Positions 1-10,658 are shown, counted from the stretch's first letter. The stretch is 16,564 bases of DNA from Spirogloea muscicola (GCA_009602725.1 WELB01000007.1:582847-599410); one strand, 5' to 3'. Numbers and translations are program-made. Notes: a model not told the origin generated them from the letters alone.

Positions 1-360
1 GCGCGGGCGCGCCGGTGGCGGCGGCGGCGGCGGGCTGGCGGCGCAGGTGCCGCGCCCGGGGTGGGGGGGGTGCCGTCTGCTGGAAGAGTGAGCGGCTGGA
101 GAGGCCAGCCTAGGTGAATACGGAGGGCGTTCGTGACTGTAGTGGCGGGTTGGTCACGCTGGCCGCCATCATGACGTCCGGCGCGGCAGCGCCCGGGGGC
201 GGTGTGACGGCCCGCCCGGCGGCGCCCAGGGCCGGCACCACCCAAGCTTTGCCCCGTGGCTCGCTTCCCCCGCCCTCGTGGCCCGCTGCCGCCTGGCGTG
301 TGCATGCCGCAAGCGTGACAGCTCCTCCAGATCAAAGGCGACTGCTGCGACACTGCGGTA
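1..360. promoter_or_regulatory. GC-rich island, possible promoter and first exon
   Basis: Very GC-rich sequence with GGC/GCG runs near the left edge and a G run around 61-70. An ATG at 171 sits in a favourable context (GCCGCCATCATGACG) and opens a Gly/Ala/Pro-rich reading frame. That frame meets a strong donor-like site, GCG|GTAAGTG, with the exon end at 357. GC-rich islands also precede SCC3, HOP2 and RPS29 in this window, so gene starts here seem to lie in such islands. No protein family is recognised in 171-357. It could be a distant 5' exon of SCC3, the first exon of another gene, or non-coding. Confidence 0.3.
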
Positions 361-1131
361 AGTGCTGTAACCCGGCCCTTATCAAGAGTGGTTTGACAAC
401 ACTTTCCGGCCCCTGCGGACCTTCCTTCCCGGACTTGCTTTTCACAACCCTCGTCCCCTGTTGGATGAGCTTACTCTTTGTGAGAAAGTGAGCTCTTGTT
501 TGTGAGAGGCCAGCCCAAGACAGAATGCGCGCGGTGCGCGTGAGATATAATGGAGGCCAAATCAAGCCAAAGCATTGTTCAGGTAGAAACAAATGCAAGT
601 AATGGGCTACATGAAACAAAGCCCTATGCTAAGGTGGCTAAGGTGACAGTGTGACATTAGTACCCATGGGTGAGCATATACAAATTCGACAAGCTAACTT
701 GGGGAAAAAAGAAGAAACAGGTTTTACAAAGTAAGGCAACGGCTGTGAAAAGCTAGCCCAAAGAAGTGTACAGGGTCTGAGACAGCCGGAAGGCGCCAAG
801 CACACGAAATTACTCTCCGTGACTTCTGCAGCGAGTGGGCGCTCAACAATCAGCAGATGGAATAAGTAGAGGGCCGAAAAGCGTCGCCCTGTCGGAACTC
901 AGAGGCAGCAGCCAAAAAAGAAAGAAACGAAGCGAACAGCTTTTGCCAAAGTAAGGCGATGGCTATGAGATGCACACCCCAACAAGAAATTAGACTCTTC
1001 TAGTAGAGGGCGGGGGCTGTAATTGGCCAGCCCAGAAAAAGAATGAACAAACGCCTGAAGGGGCCGGAAAAGAGCTTATGCACACAGCGACTCGAGTTGC
1101 CACAGAGTGCTCAATACCCACCTCGTGAGCA

Positions 1132-1146
1132 GGGTTTAGGGTTTAG
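1132..1146 (+). repeat. short interstitial telomere-like motif
   Basis: GGGTTTAGGGTTTAG: one full and two partial copies of the TTTAGGG unit used as telomere repeat by land plants and many green algae. It is too short to be a telomere and lies inside the dispersed-repeat cluster. Confidence 0.6.
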
Positions 1147-2322
1147 AGAGGTATAGTCTGTAGAGGAACTAGTCTGTAGGTAGCAGCCCAAAAGGAATGT
1201 AAGAGGTCCGAAAGGGCCGAACTGCGCAAGAGTAGGCAAGCAGCCGTCGCCGTGGTCCGTCGCAGTCGTCATTGCCGCCTGCCGTCGCCAGGAGCCCGCT
1301 TCCATCCCGGCGACCGCCAACCGACCTGCAAAAAGCCCACCGTGGCGTGCTCCCATGCGGCATTTGGTGCTTATGCAAAAGACAAATGAAGCTTCTTTCC
1401 AAGCCATTGGAGGAAGCCACTTGCGCAGCTATGCAGCTTGGGCTCTCCGGTCCTTAGCCCTTCAGACATTGTCCAATCCTTCGGGCCTAGCCCTTTGCAG
1501 CAAAGAAACTGGCTCTTCCAAGCTGAGGGCTGTTAGAAGCCACCCCATAAGAATGACACTATCTAAGGGGCCGAAAGGAGCTAAAATCACACAGCCATGC
1601 AAGCGGCTACAGCGAAGGGCAGCTCAGTAGAGCAGCCGCAAGTGGGAGTGACTTGCGGCTGGAAAAGTTTCACCCCGACTTGCAGCCCTCGGCCCCTTGG
1701 AAGAGCCACTTCTTCAGGACATTGTTCGTTCCTTTTGGGCTGGCCTCGCTCAGCCACCACCTTACTGGGGAAGACCTGTTTCTTATCTTTCACAGCCATC
1801 GTCCCCTTCAAAGAAGTTAATACCCTTTTGAGGGGCGCAATGGCTGCAAAAGGCAAGCCCAAGATAATTGGACAGGCTTGACATAAGATGCAATTCCTGA
1901 ACGGGGTCAATGGCTGTGACCGAGAAGCTGCTCTTCCTAGGGGGCGAATGTTTTGAAAAGCGAGGCCAGAATCCACAGTGATGGAAAGTACACACGAGTC
2001 GGAAAAGCTTATACAGCTCATGGATAGAATTGACCACATTTTTCGCCGCATGGACGGTACCTAGATGGCACAGCTCTTGCAAAGAAAGGCGATGGCTGTA
2101 AAGGCCAGTGAACAAGGTCCGAAATACCCGGTGATGCAAAAGAAGGCTCCACCCTAGAAGGCTCCCACCACGCGTCTACCATATCCCCCTCGTAACTCCT
2201 CCCTTGTTCATTCGTTTGTGGGCTGGCTTATTACAGCCCTCGCCTCCTTCGAAAATGCTGCCTTTCCCCTGTTTTTCTTGCATGCTGCTCAATGTTCCAA
2301 CTTGCGGCTGCTGACTACGAGT

Positions 2323-2408
2323 TACTGAAATCCTTATTGGTCTCTACGCTTTTCGGCTCTGCAGCTACTGAGATCCTTATTGGTCTCTACGCTTTTCGGC
2401 TCTGAAGC
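2323..2408. repeat. 43-base tandem duplication
   Basis: Two adjacent copies (2323-2365 and 2366-2408) of a 43-base unit that begins TACTGA and contains GGTCTCTACGCTTTTCGGCT. They differ at only about two positions, so the duplication is recent compared with the diverged repeats around it. No coding frame is supported. Confidence 0.85.
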
Positions 2409-3439
2409 TTAAATTCACTGAATCGCTATTCTTCCCTTGCAAATTGCTTGTAGTGCTGCTTCTCTCTGTCTCTGCTCATCTGTTTGGTTTCATAACGGGC
2501 ACATTCCAATGGAAGTGGGTCAGAAAATTGCAATTGTCCTGACATACACCACTTACCGTCTAGACAAAGTGGACCACGGGCACCAAGCACATGTCAATTT
2601 GGAGGGCACTGTTTGAAGTCACAGATATGCCAAGGTCCACCAAGTTCTTGACGTGCATGGCATAACTCCACCATGCCTGACCTAGCCTACTTGGCTGAAG
2701 TAGCCAAAGAATGCAAATTTCTACTGAGAGATTAACCAGTGGTGTGGCCCTTATAGGTGGCGGCCCTATCCATTCCAGTATTAGGCTTGCGAATGGCCTG
2801 CATGCACCATGGCCGGCATGCACGATGGATGACAAATGTTCTGCATTTGTGTCATCAATGTCGCTTTTGGCGGGCCGCTCAATCTCGTGGAGACAGATGG
2901 ACTCCTACATTGATTGTAGCTCTTTTGGCCCTCCTTCCACTGCGACCAAACGGGCCAGCTTGCACGTTGTCATCTGAGTCACCGGTAGCCATCGGTATCC
3001 ATGACTGCAAGAACGCAGCAAGAACCTGAGTTGCGTAGCCCTTACTGAGCTTCAGCTAGCGCTTCACTTTGAAGTTTCAAGACTAGCTTCTACAAGAAAG
3101 AAGAAGTGGCTCTCCCAATGGGGGCAAGGGCTGTGAGAAGCCAGCCCGAAAAGAATTGACAAGGTTCGAAGGGGCCAAAGTACGAGAAAGCGGCTGCTGA
3201 TAGTAATAAGCCGTTGTAACAGCCAGCCAAGGGCATACTTGAGAGTAAGTAAACCGACAGCTCATGTTGCAAAGGTCTCCAACCTAGCCCGAGTAAGTGC
3301 TGACCTGGGCGGATCGAACGGCTCCCGCCATTGTTGCTTTTGGGTAGGGCTAGAATTGGCTTCCCTTTCAATATTATGCGCACCGCGCGCCTTCTCTCTT
3401 TTGGCGAGCATATCAGCAGCCTATCCTCTTTGGCGAGGT

Positions 3440-3653
3440 CGCCGAGGTTTCAAAGTGGGCCTTCTTCCGAGACTGCCGGGGGAAGCAGTGCCGCCGCCGC
3501 CAACGACGGCGCGACCGCCGCCCGCTGCCCGGGCGCGACCGCCGCCCGCTGCCGGGAGCTGCCTAGCTAGGCGCATGTCGCCCTACGCGGGCCATTGCGC
3601 ACTTCTTGAGCTGCTGGGCTCTTGAGCTCTCAACTTCTGCATCAGCTGCTGCG
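3440..3653 (+). promoter_or_regulatory. GC-rich island upstream of SCC3
   Basis: A GC-rich block (densest at 3478-3562) directly precedes the first SCC3 exon that can be recognised. It holds a 24-base tandem repeat, with GCGACCGCCGCCCGCTGCC at 3511 and again at 3535. The SCC3 frame is open back only to a TAG at 3564-3566, and the ATG at 3654 is the first in frame. This suits a promoter or 5' leader, but any upstream exon of SCC3 would also have to splice across it. No TATA-like element stands out. Confidence 0.4.
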
Positions 3654-6600
3654 ATGGCACGCAAGGCGCAGCACTCTGAGCGGCGGAACCCAAGGGAGAT
3701 TACTGCAGAGCTTCTGACGCTAATCGTCAAGGTGAGCGTAGCTTTCTGGAAGCTAGCTGACACAAAGGACTGACCGGAAAGGACTGATAAGTTGGATTCG
3801 AGCTCTGATGGCATTTTCTGCCTAGCAGGCATGCGGAGTGGACGTTGTTATTGAGGAGGCCAACATCGAGGATCAAGACGTTGACGAGACCATTAGGCAC
3901 ATGGTTTCCAATGCAGAACAGGTACACAGGGCACCCAATTTTCTGTTGCAACGTGCTTGCAGGCTGCAGACTGCCCTCACTTCCATTTCAGGCAGGGACG
4001 ATAAATGGAGCACATGAGTGATGAAACGTTCATTTGTCCTTTATCTAGGGTAAGGTAGAGGACGGCAAGGATAAAGGCGACAATAAAGCTCAGAAGGAGA
4101 TCTTGCAGCTCTGGACCACGCTGGTTCAGGACTGTGAAGACAACCTCATCAGAGACCAGGTCCTCATGGACAAATGCATTGACTACATCGTGGCTTTGGC
4201 TTGGTGAGCTTACAACTGACAACTTGCAGGGGGGCGGCAGAATCATGTGTAAAATCCAATAATTGACAAGGCAAGCAGTACATATGTCCAGTAAGCCATA
4301 CTTCTGTGCTCTCAGTAGCCAGCTAAGGCTTCTTATTGACCAATTGCTGCCAAATTTGTGTGCAGCACACCACCAAGGAATTTCCGTCTTGTTGCAAGTA
4401 TATCAGGGCTCCAGATGATGACTTCTCTAGTCAGGGTCGCTAAGATATTTGGAGAAACTAGAGAAACCTTACAGAGGCAGCTCAATGCAGAGGAGAAAAA
4501 GAAGAAGAAAGGCACCGATAGTGCAAGAGCAGCTGCCCTGACGCGGCTGCTGTCAGAGACGCACGAGAAGATTACGGTGGTCAATGAGATGATTCGCAAC
4601 CTCTTCAAGGGGTGACCATCTAGCACAAATTGCTCCATCTTTGACAGCATGTTGTCAGATGTAAGTGGGGAGATAGCGTAGCATTATGAGCAAGAGTTGC
4701 AGAGTGATGTGGTCAATGTGGAACTGCAAGCTAGGCTGCTCAGAAATACATGTCAAGACAAGGTAGCTCTTTCACACCCATGACTGCTACCAATCACAGC
4801 GACTCCTTGGATGTCCTGTGACAGCCTCTTCATGCATCGCTACAGAGACGTATTTCCAAGCATTCGAGCCGAGTGCATTGGTTGCCTGGGCCACTGGATA
4901 GTGACTCTTCCCTCGCTTTTCCTTCAAGACCTGTACTTGAAGTACCTTGGATGGACACTAAATGACAAGGTCAGGTGGCACTTGGACCAAAGAGCACCTG
5001 CTTCGGCAGTTCACTTTGGTGCGTTCATTCACATCACAATCATTTCCGTGGCCTCATATATCTTGTCCGGCATGTGATCATGTTCGTCTCATTGGCAGGA
5101 CGCTCGTGTACGCTTGAAGGCTGTCACCTCATTACATGCACTTTACCGGGAGAAGGAGCACATACCAGCTATGGAGCTCTTCACAGGCAGGTTCAGTGGA
5201 AGGATTATAGAGCTTGCAGATGATGTTGATGTCCATGTTGCAGAGGAGGCCATTCAACTGCTTGGGGAGCTACTTCGGTGAGAGTCTTGGTATTGGTAGG
5301 AGTCAAAAAGTAGCTTTGCTGGATCACTGTACGTGACAGAGTGCAATATCTGTGATTGCAAAGCCAATTCTATTGCAGGACGTTCATCGTAGATTCTGCA
5401 ACAGCACTTGCACTCACTCTGATCGTACTCTTATCACGCTGTTTGTCAAAATGGACCACTTCTAAAAGCGCTTATGCTTAAATCCTCGATTCCTTTCCGT
5501 ATCTTTTTCAGGTTCCAGCTGCTCAACAAAGAAGAGATAGCATCCATCAAGTACCTCCTTGTTGACGAGTCCTTCCAGATACGACAGGCCACAGGCACAT
5601 TAATACATGAGCACTTCCTCACACCTGAAGCATGTGTCGAGGAAGGCAAACGTAAGTGTGTGGTAGCCGGACAGTCACAAGATGATCTATGAAGAGATTT
5701 TGTGGTCTCGGGGTCTCATTATGAAGCTGGAACAATGAGTCTGATGCCTTATGTGACAGGCCGGCGCAAGGACGCGAAGGATGGGGGCAGCTTCCGTCTT
5801 CTTCAGATTGTTGAGATTCTACAGAGCGATGCAGGTCTCTTGAGACTCTGTTTTCGTGCGGTTGATGCTCTCTGGCATCATGAGCCTGTTTTGCAGGTTG
5901 GTTGTTTTACTCCAGTTGTGTGGACAATCTCTTCGAGAAAGGCCTCTTTGCTGTGCAAGCAGCACGTGCACCATTTGCTAATTGGTCAAGGCTGGTCAAC
6001 AACCAGAACTTACCATGCAATTGAGTAGAAAGTTTGTCTTTATGACTTGCATTCTAGGAGATGTATGTCCTGGTCCATAGAGTCTAGGGATTAGGATTGA
6101 TAGCACTATTCAAGCAACCATCTGGAGGACAGCTACGCAGTCTCCGATATGTCATATGTGGAGCTGAGTCAAAAATACGTAGCAGGATTGGACGTGCTAC
6201 TTAGGAGCACTTCTGTCAGATGAACTTGGGTACAGCAACCTGTCCAGCTTGCTGAAGCTCCTCGCCGCTTCGGTCACGTCATGTATGCAGGATTGGAAGT
6301 GCTACTTGCGAGCACTTCTGTCAGATGAAGTTGGCGATAGCGATCTGTCCAGCTTGCTGAAGCTCCTCGCCGCTTCGGCCAAGCGGGCAACTGAAGGAAA
6401 GGCTGCTGCCTTGGGGGACTTGCGAAAGGCACAAGTGCTTAAGAGTCAGAAGGTAACTCCAACTTTCCGACATGAAGTGATAGCCAAGTTGATCGTTGAG
6501 GATCTTGCTATGGAACCAGCTGACGGTGACTTACACGATCTGAGACTCTCACAGAACCTCTTGGCCAGATGCTTATAGCCCGCAACCTGAGTGCGACTCA

Positions 6601-9600
6601 AAGCATGAAATTGGCCGCACTTGTCAAGGCAACTTATGAAATGATGTCATGTTGATTGCAATGCAGGAAACACTGGACGCTAACAAGCAAGACTTAACAG
6701 CATGCTTTATGAAGAGTCTGCCTAAGCTTATACGAAAGTTCATTGCAGACAAGGAGAAGCTTGGCAGCATCATGGAGATCATTCTTCACCTCGACATGAA
6801 ATTATATGCACTCAAACGTCAAGAAGCTGTATGTCACTTGACCAAGAAACTAGTATGTAAGCCTTGGCATCGTGGGTGACCTTAGGCCCCTGGCAATCTC
6901 TGAGGTCTTCAGTATTGTTGTAGCTTATACTTTAATCAAGACAGCCTCCTTCCGCACACGTGTTGCCTGTGCTGATCTGCCTTTGCTGATTCTGTGTATG
7001 AAGATATGGTGCTTGTTCAACCTGTGCAGAATTTTGTAGGCATGATAAGCTTATTGAAGGAGAGTTTGTTCAAGCATGGAGAGGATGATATACTACATTC
7101 AACAGCAAGAGCGCTGTGCTATTGTTTGAAAGAAGGACAAGCAGAACTTAGGGAGGATGCTCAGCATTTAGTGATGGAAATTGGCACAGAGTTGACTGAC
7201 AAAATACAAGCCATCTTGAAAGCTGCTGAAGTGAGTCTCATCTCCTGACAATATTGCTATATGCCATAAGCGATTGCCTGTGTATGCTTTCTCCATCTAC
7301 CTTGCATGCACAATGTAGGTAGATAGTGGGCTGCAGAGATGTCAGAGCCTTTGACGCAAACATCCACACACATATAGTCGGAAGTTTAGGGTTTAGGGTT
7401 GCAGTGCCATTGTACTCACAAAAGGTGGTCCCTAGCAAGCTTGAAAGCGAGGGTGCTCTGAGGCCTTAACTCATTTGGCCATAGGGGTCGGTTTCACAGA
7501 GCCTTTTAAGGACATGTTCGTTGATATGACCGCAGAGTGATGATGATGCTGAATATACCCTTACAATTCATCTTCGAAGGGCCTACCACTATCAGACACA
7601 GATTGCTCTACATAGTCAGCAGCTGATTGACACCGCAGTCGACCTTTTGGATACTTCATCTGCTGCTGACTTGGACGACGAGGTCAGCGTAAGCATAATT
7701 GCAGAAACATGGGGGCCCTTGCTCCTCCACTTCATGCATCATATGCCCTCTGAAGGGTCAATCTGATAGTTGCGAGTCTTTAACCTGTTAGTTCAGCTGG
7801 CCCCTGCAGGTTGTGCGCCTTACCTTGTTGAATATCTACTGCTACGTGCTGTGGGCTTATCACCTACTCGAAAATGGGGCCGACAGCAACGTTGACAATG
7901 TCATCAAGCTTAGAGATAAGCTCTTGCAGCTGCTTGAGGCTTTCATTGATACATCCCTGGAAAGGTTGCCGGCTGGAACCTCAGGACCTGACTTCATGCT
8001 GACGGTGAGGATTCTCTTCCCCAGTTTGACAGCCCAATACACTGGTCCAAGGGGCTCTGACCTGTGTCAGGTGTGCAGTCAATTGATTGACGGACACACA
8101 ACGTGCTTTGTTCACGTGAAGCAGCTCTGTTACCTGGTGGGTGATACTTGGAAGCTTTTCAGTCCCAAGGCTCAGGCAACAGACAAGCAGAGGAGGTTGA
8201 GCATCCTTCCGAATCCAGACCTTGTTGACAAATATTGGAGGCTGTGCGAGGCGGTTGCTGACAGCCCTGGTATGTCCAGTAGAACACATTGTCGTATAAT
8301 TAGTGGAGTATGCTATTAGTGTATATTTTCCAGGAACACAATCTTTCTATCTGGCTTGCCATTCTGTGCCTCGCCACAAAGTTGGCGCCTTGCCACTCTG
8401 TGCCACACCACAAACTTGGCAAGTAAAACACTTTGCAGGAATTAGCTAGTGGATCTCACTTTCCATGAGCCCAGGTAGTCTTGCATGTCTTGCCATTCTG
8501 TGCCTGGCCACAAAGTTGGCATAATATGGGTTTACACAACAGAAGAAGAGCAGGAGGAGGACGAGCCTAGTGTATCCAGGAGAGACGCAATTGTCCTGAG
8601 TGCAGCAGGACTTGTCCTCCTCGACGTTGTTCACAAGGTACGAAGTGCCTTCACTGCAGAGTCAGGTACGCTCTACTGTGCTTTAACTCCACAGAAAAAC
8701 CAAGCAGTCTGACTTTCTCTACGCACTGTCTGTGGCAGGACTTCTTGGCACCAGCTATACTATCACGTTCCGTCCAGCATGGTGCGCTTGTTGCTGAAGC
8801 AGTCAAGTTGATGGTTGCCAAGTTCAAGGGAAATGAGGAAGAGGAGGGCAACTTGTATATTGGGGCCTTGAAAAGAGTGAGTGCACAAGAGCAGTCGACA
8901 TTGGCTTGTTGGTCTGACAGCTGCCTCTGATGTTTCAACAGATTTTACTTCATGCAAATCTTGACATCTATCTTTTCAAACCCTATCTTCCCAGGCTTTT
9001 GAGAGGCATCGTGAGGAGATTGGCGACCAGGATGACACGGATAGAGAACAGTACAAGTCATATGTGACCTGCAAAGAGTTGGCAACCCGGCTGGCATCCC
9101 AATTTGCAGGCTTCACAATGGCAAAGACCAGGCCCATGCTTCTAAGGATCGTCAAGGAGGGGGTAGCACATGCCTTTGCAGATCTCCCGTCGCGCCTCTC
9201 ATTCCTCGAGGCGGGTGTCATCCAATTCGTCCCCAAGCTCGGGGCTGAGAACATGCAGCAAATGTGAGTAGTAAAGTGCGACTGCCAGCTGCATGCGCTG
9301 AAGGCTTCTCAGTCTTTGCCTTCATTACTTAAGGTAGGACAAGAGATACAGGTAACAGAAGCAAGGATATGTGTCACAGCTTGGCTGATGTACGGAGGAG
9401 GGCCGCGAACATTGACATTGATGAGGATCCACATGCATGGAGGCCATTCGTGAATTTCTCAAGCTTCATGGAAGAGAAGCTGAATAAAGCAGGTGAAATG
9501 CCCTTCTCAAATGCTGCACAGATCGTAAGTCATGCTTAGAGCCGAGTTGTAGCCACACATGCGACCATCATCAGGTATGCAAAGGTTTGTCAATCTGATG

Positions 9601-10070
9601 CTGACATGGCTTCGGTGGTACTCTGAGAAGGCTTAAAGGACGGACCTGCAAAGCGGCGGGGCCGCCCCAGGAAGACCGGCAGAGAGGGGCAGCGCAAGCG
9701 GCTCTTTGTTGACCGTGACTCTGGGGAGGACGAGAGTGATGACATGGATGAAGGGGACATGGAGGAAACAAGCCGTGAGGATCTTGGTGAAGGCGAGGAG
9801 GCTGAGGATGAAGCTGAGGACGTGGTGCCACTGACGGCTTTGAGCAGCCGGAAGCGCTTGCAAAGGTCGCTTGGGGCGGAGCAAGGCGTCCTGAAGGCTC
9901 CACGCCGGCATCAAGCACAGTCAAAGCGGGAGCGCCTGGTGAGGCAGCTGGTGGACAAGGGCGATGCCGAGGGCGACGACATCGATGACATTGACGAGGA
10001 CGGCACGCATGGCACGGAGGAGCTCTTCCATGGCTCCTTCACAGCCACCGAGGAGCAGCTGCCCATATGA
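3654..10070 (+). CDS. SCC3: Cohesin subunit SCC3 (SA/STAG/stromalin), 19 exons
   Basis: Cohesin subunit that binds the SCC1/REC8 kleisin and helps load and hold the ring on chromatin. Exons: 3654-3731, 3829-3921, 4049-4203, 4366-4611, 4825-4969, 5099-5277, 5512-5651, 5760-5896, 6291-6452, 6667-6828, 7030-7230, 7536-7682, 7810-8004, 8125-8269, 8543-8637, 8739-8876, 8995-9263, 9380-9524, 9639-10070. All introns are GT-AG and in phase, giving 1087 residues against about 1100 in Arabidopsis SCC3. The STAG region (residues ~27-190) has RETLQRQLNAEEKK and THEKITVVNEM. The stromalin domain (~192-300) has FMHRYRD and LQDLYLKYLGWTLNDK. Further matches are KRQEA, LFKHGEDD and DIDEDPHAWRP. An AT-hook-like KRRGRPRK (949-956) and an acidic tail close the protein. 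The N-terminus is uncertain: relatives have about 80 more residues before the ACG at 27-29, so an upstream exon may be missed. Alternative boundaries: exon 9 could start at 6186, and the acceptor at 8070 could replace that at 8124. SCC3 identity is near certain from many collinear motifs. Confidence 0.95.
6186..6378 (+). repeat. in-frame tandem duplication of an SCC3 exon start
   Basis: Two 88-base copies (6186-6273 and 6291-6378), 105 bases apart and about 90% identical (nine differences). Each follows its own AG acceptor: TAGCAG before copy 1 and ATGCAG before copy 2. Copy 2 begins DWKCYLRALLSDE and fits the family (DWKC is conserved). Copy 1 begins DWTCYLGALLSDE. The offset is 35 codons and the frame is open through both. 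Copy 1 is therefore either an upstream decoy, an alternative exon start that adds 35 residues, or the normal start. Confidence 0.9.
7385..7400 (+). repeat. interstitial telomere-like motif in an SCC3 intron
   Basis: TTTAGGGTTTAGGGTT, two perfect TTTAGGG units plus two bases, inside the 7231-7535 intron. On the - strand it reads AACCCTAAACCCTAAA, which contains the plant telo-box core AAACCCTAA. It is not at an SCC3 promoter, so a regulatory role is not indicated by position. Confidence 0.7.
8355..8520 (+). repeat. three 32-base repeats in an SCC3 intron
   Basis: Copies at 8355-8386, 8389-8420 and 8489-8520 share the frame CTTGCCATTCTGTGCC..CCACAAAGTTGGC. Copies 1 and 3 differ at one base, and copy 2 differs at several. 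All lie within the 8270-8542 intron, and the third ends 22 bases before the next exon. Each unit carries weak self-complementarity (TGCCA near one end, TTGGC at the other). No similar unit is clear elsewhere in the window. Confidence 0.85.
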
Positions 10071-10363
10071 TGCCTTGCGACCCCTTTAGACTCAACATTG
10101 CAGCCCTTGTCAAGGACCTGTTTTTGATCAATCTGTACATAACAGTTTCGAGAAGGCTAAGCGAGGGTACAGGCCCCTGGAGCACGTTGAGCCGAGGCAC
10201 CGGCAGCACGCCTTATTTCATGCAAGTGAAGCACAGGAACGAGATTTGTAGCTGCAGCATAGTAAGGGTGCTGCTAATCGAAGCAAAGGCTGAGCGTCTA
10301 CGGCGAGGCCATTTCCTTGGAGTAGCTGTGCTCCTCACCGGTGCTGCTTGCATGGAAGTCCCA

Positions 10364-10421
10364 GCTCCTTTGTGACAAATGAGTCACTCCGTGCTCCTCT
10401 GTGACAAATGAGCCACCCTGC
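10364..10421 (+). repeat. 29-base tandem repeat in SCC3 3' flank
   Basis: Two head-to-tail copies with period 29. The shared core is TGTGACAAATGAG followed by YCAC, preceded by GCTCCT in both. It is probably transcribed as 3' untranslated sequence if the TGTAA at 10659 is used. Confidence 0.8.
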
Positions 10422-10600
10422 TGTCCTCACCTTTCGCATAGCGTCCGTTGCCGGAGTGCCACTCTTTACTGGAAGGGCCTAGCCAATCAGCAAACCTACT
10501 GAGTGAACAGGAGATGAAGGGGCATAACCCGTGAGCCACTCACCGCGATTAAAAGCAGCAACTGTACAGGCTGCTTGGGCAGAAGGGTGATGGACCCCCT

Positions 10601-10620
10601 TATATATATATATATATATA
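10601..10620. repeat. TA dinucleotide microsatellite
   Basis: Ten uninterrupted TA units, extended imperfectly by CATATATA to about 10628. Confidence 0.9.
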
Positions 10621-10658
10621 CATATATACGCGCTATAGCAGTTGCTCATGGCTGCTTC

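Larger units (their letters stand above)
500..3250. repeat. cluster of diverged hairpin-bearing dispersed repeats
   Basis: This stretch has no recognisable gene but repeats one theme many times: a lead-in like CAAAGTAAGGCGATGG, then GGCTGTGA..GCCAGCCC, then an A-rich GAATGAACAA, then GGTCCGAAAGGGGCC. Clearer + copies lie near 500-545, 720-795, 935-990, 1005-1075, 1180-1225, 1530-1590, 2075-2140 and 3095-3180. Reverse-orientation copies lie near 1690-1780 and 2195-2255. The central GGGCT..AGCCC forms a short inverted repeat, for example at 3128-3147. Copies are strongly diverged and in mixed orientation, and none is linked to a transposase or reverse transcriptase here. The open frames in this interval (for example 1587-2051 on -) look like chance. 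A non-autonomous element or unusual satellite is the best guess. Confidence 0.6.

Noticed and set aside
666-700. WVSIYKFDK-like translation as the missing SCC3 Trp/Tyr motif
   Set aside because: Only the W..Y spacing matches; a stop lies two codons upstream and there is no credible acceptor. Probably chance within repeats.
1587-2051. 154-codon - strand frame
   Set aside because: Crosses several copies of the dispersed repeat in both orientations and shows no family motif.
6091-6125. possible third, older copy of the SCC3 exon-start duplication
   Set aside because: GATTG and a few further bases match, but the alignment breaks quickly and is no better than chance.
8071-8124. SCC3 exon 14 beginning at 8071
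   Set aside because: In phase, but starting at 8125 gives a gap-free match to plant SCC3 before DTW, so 8125 is preferred. The alternative is kept as a finding.
9744-10070. separate acidic 108-residue protein
   Set aside because: It is the in-frame C-terminal part of SCC3, continuous with the KRRGRPRK segment in the exon from 9639.
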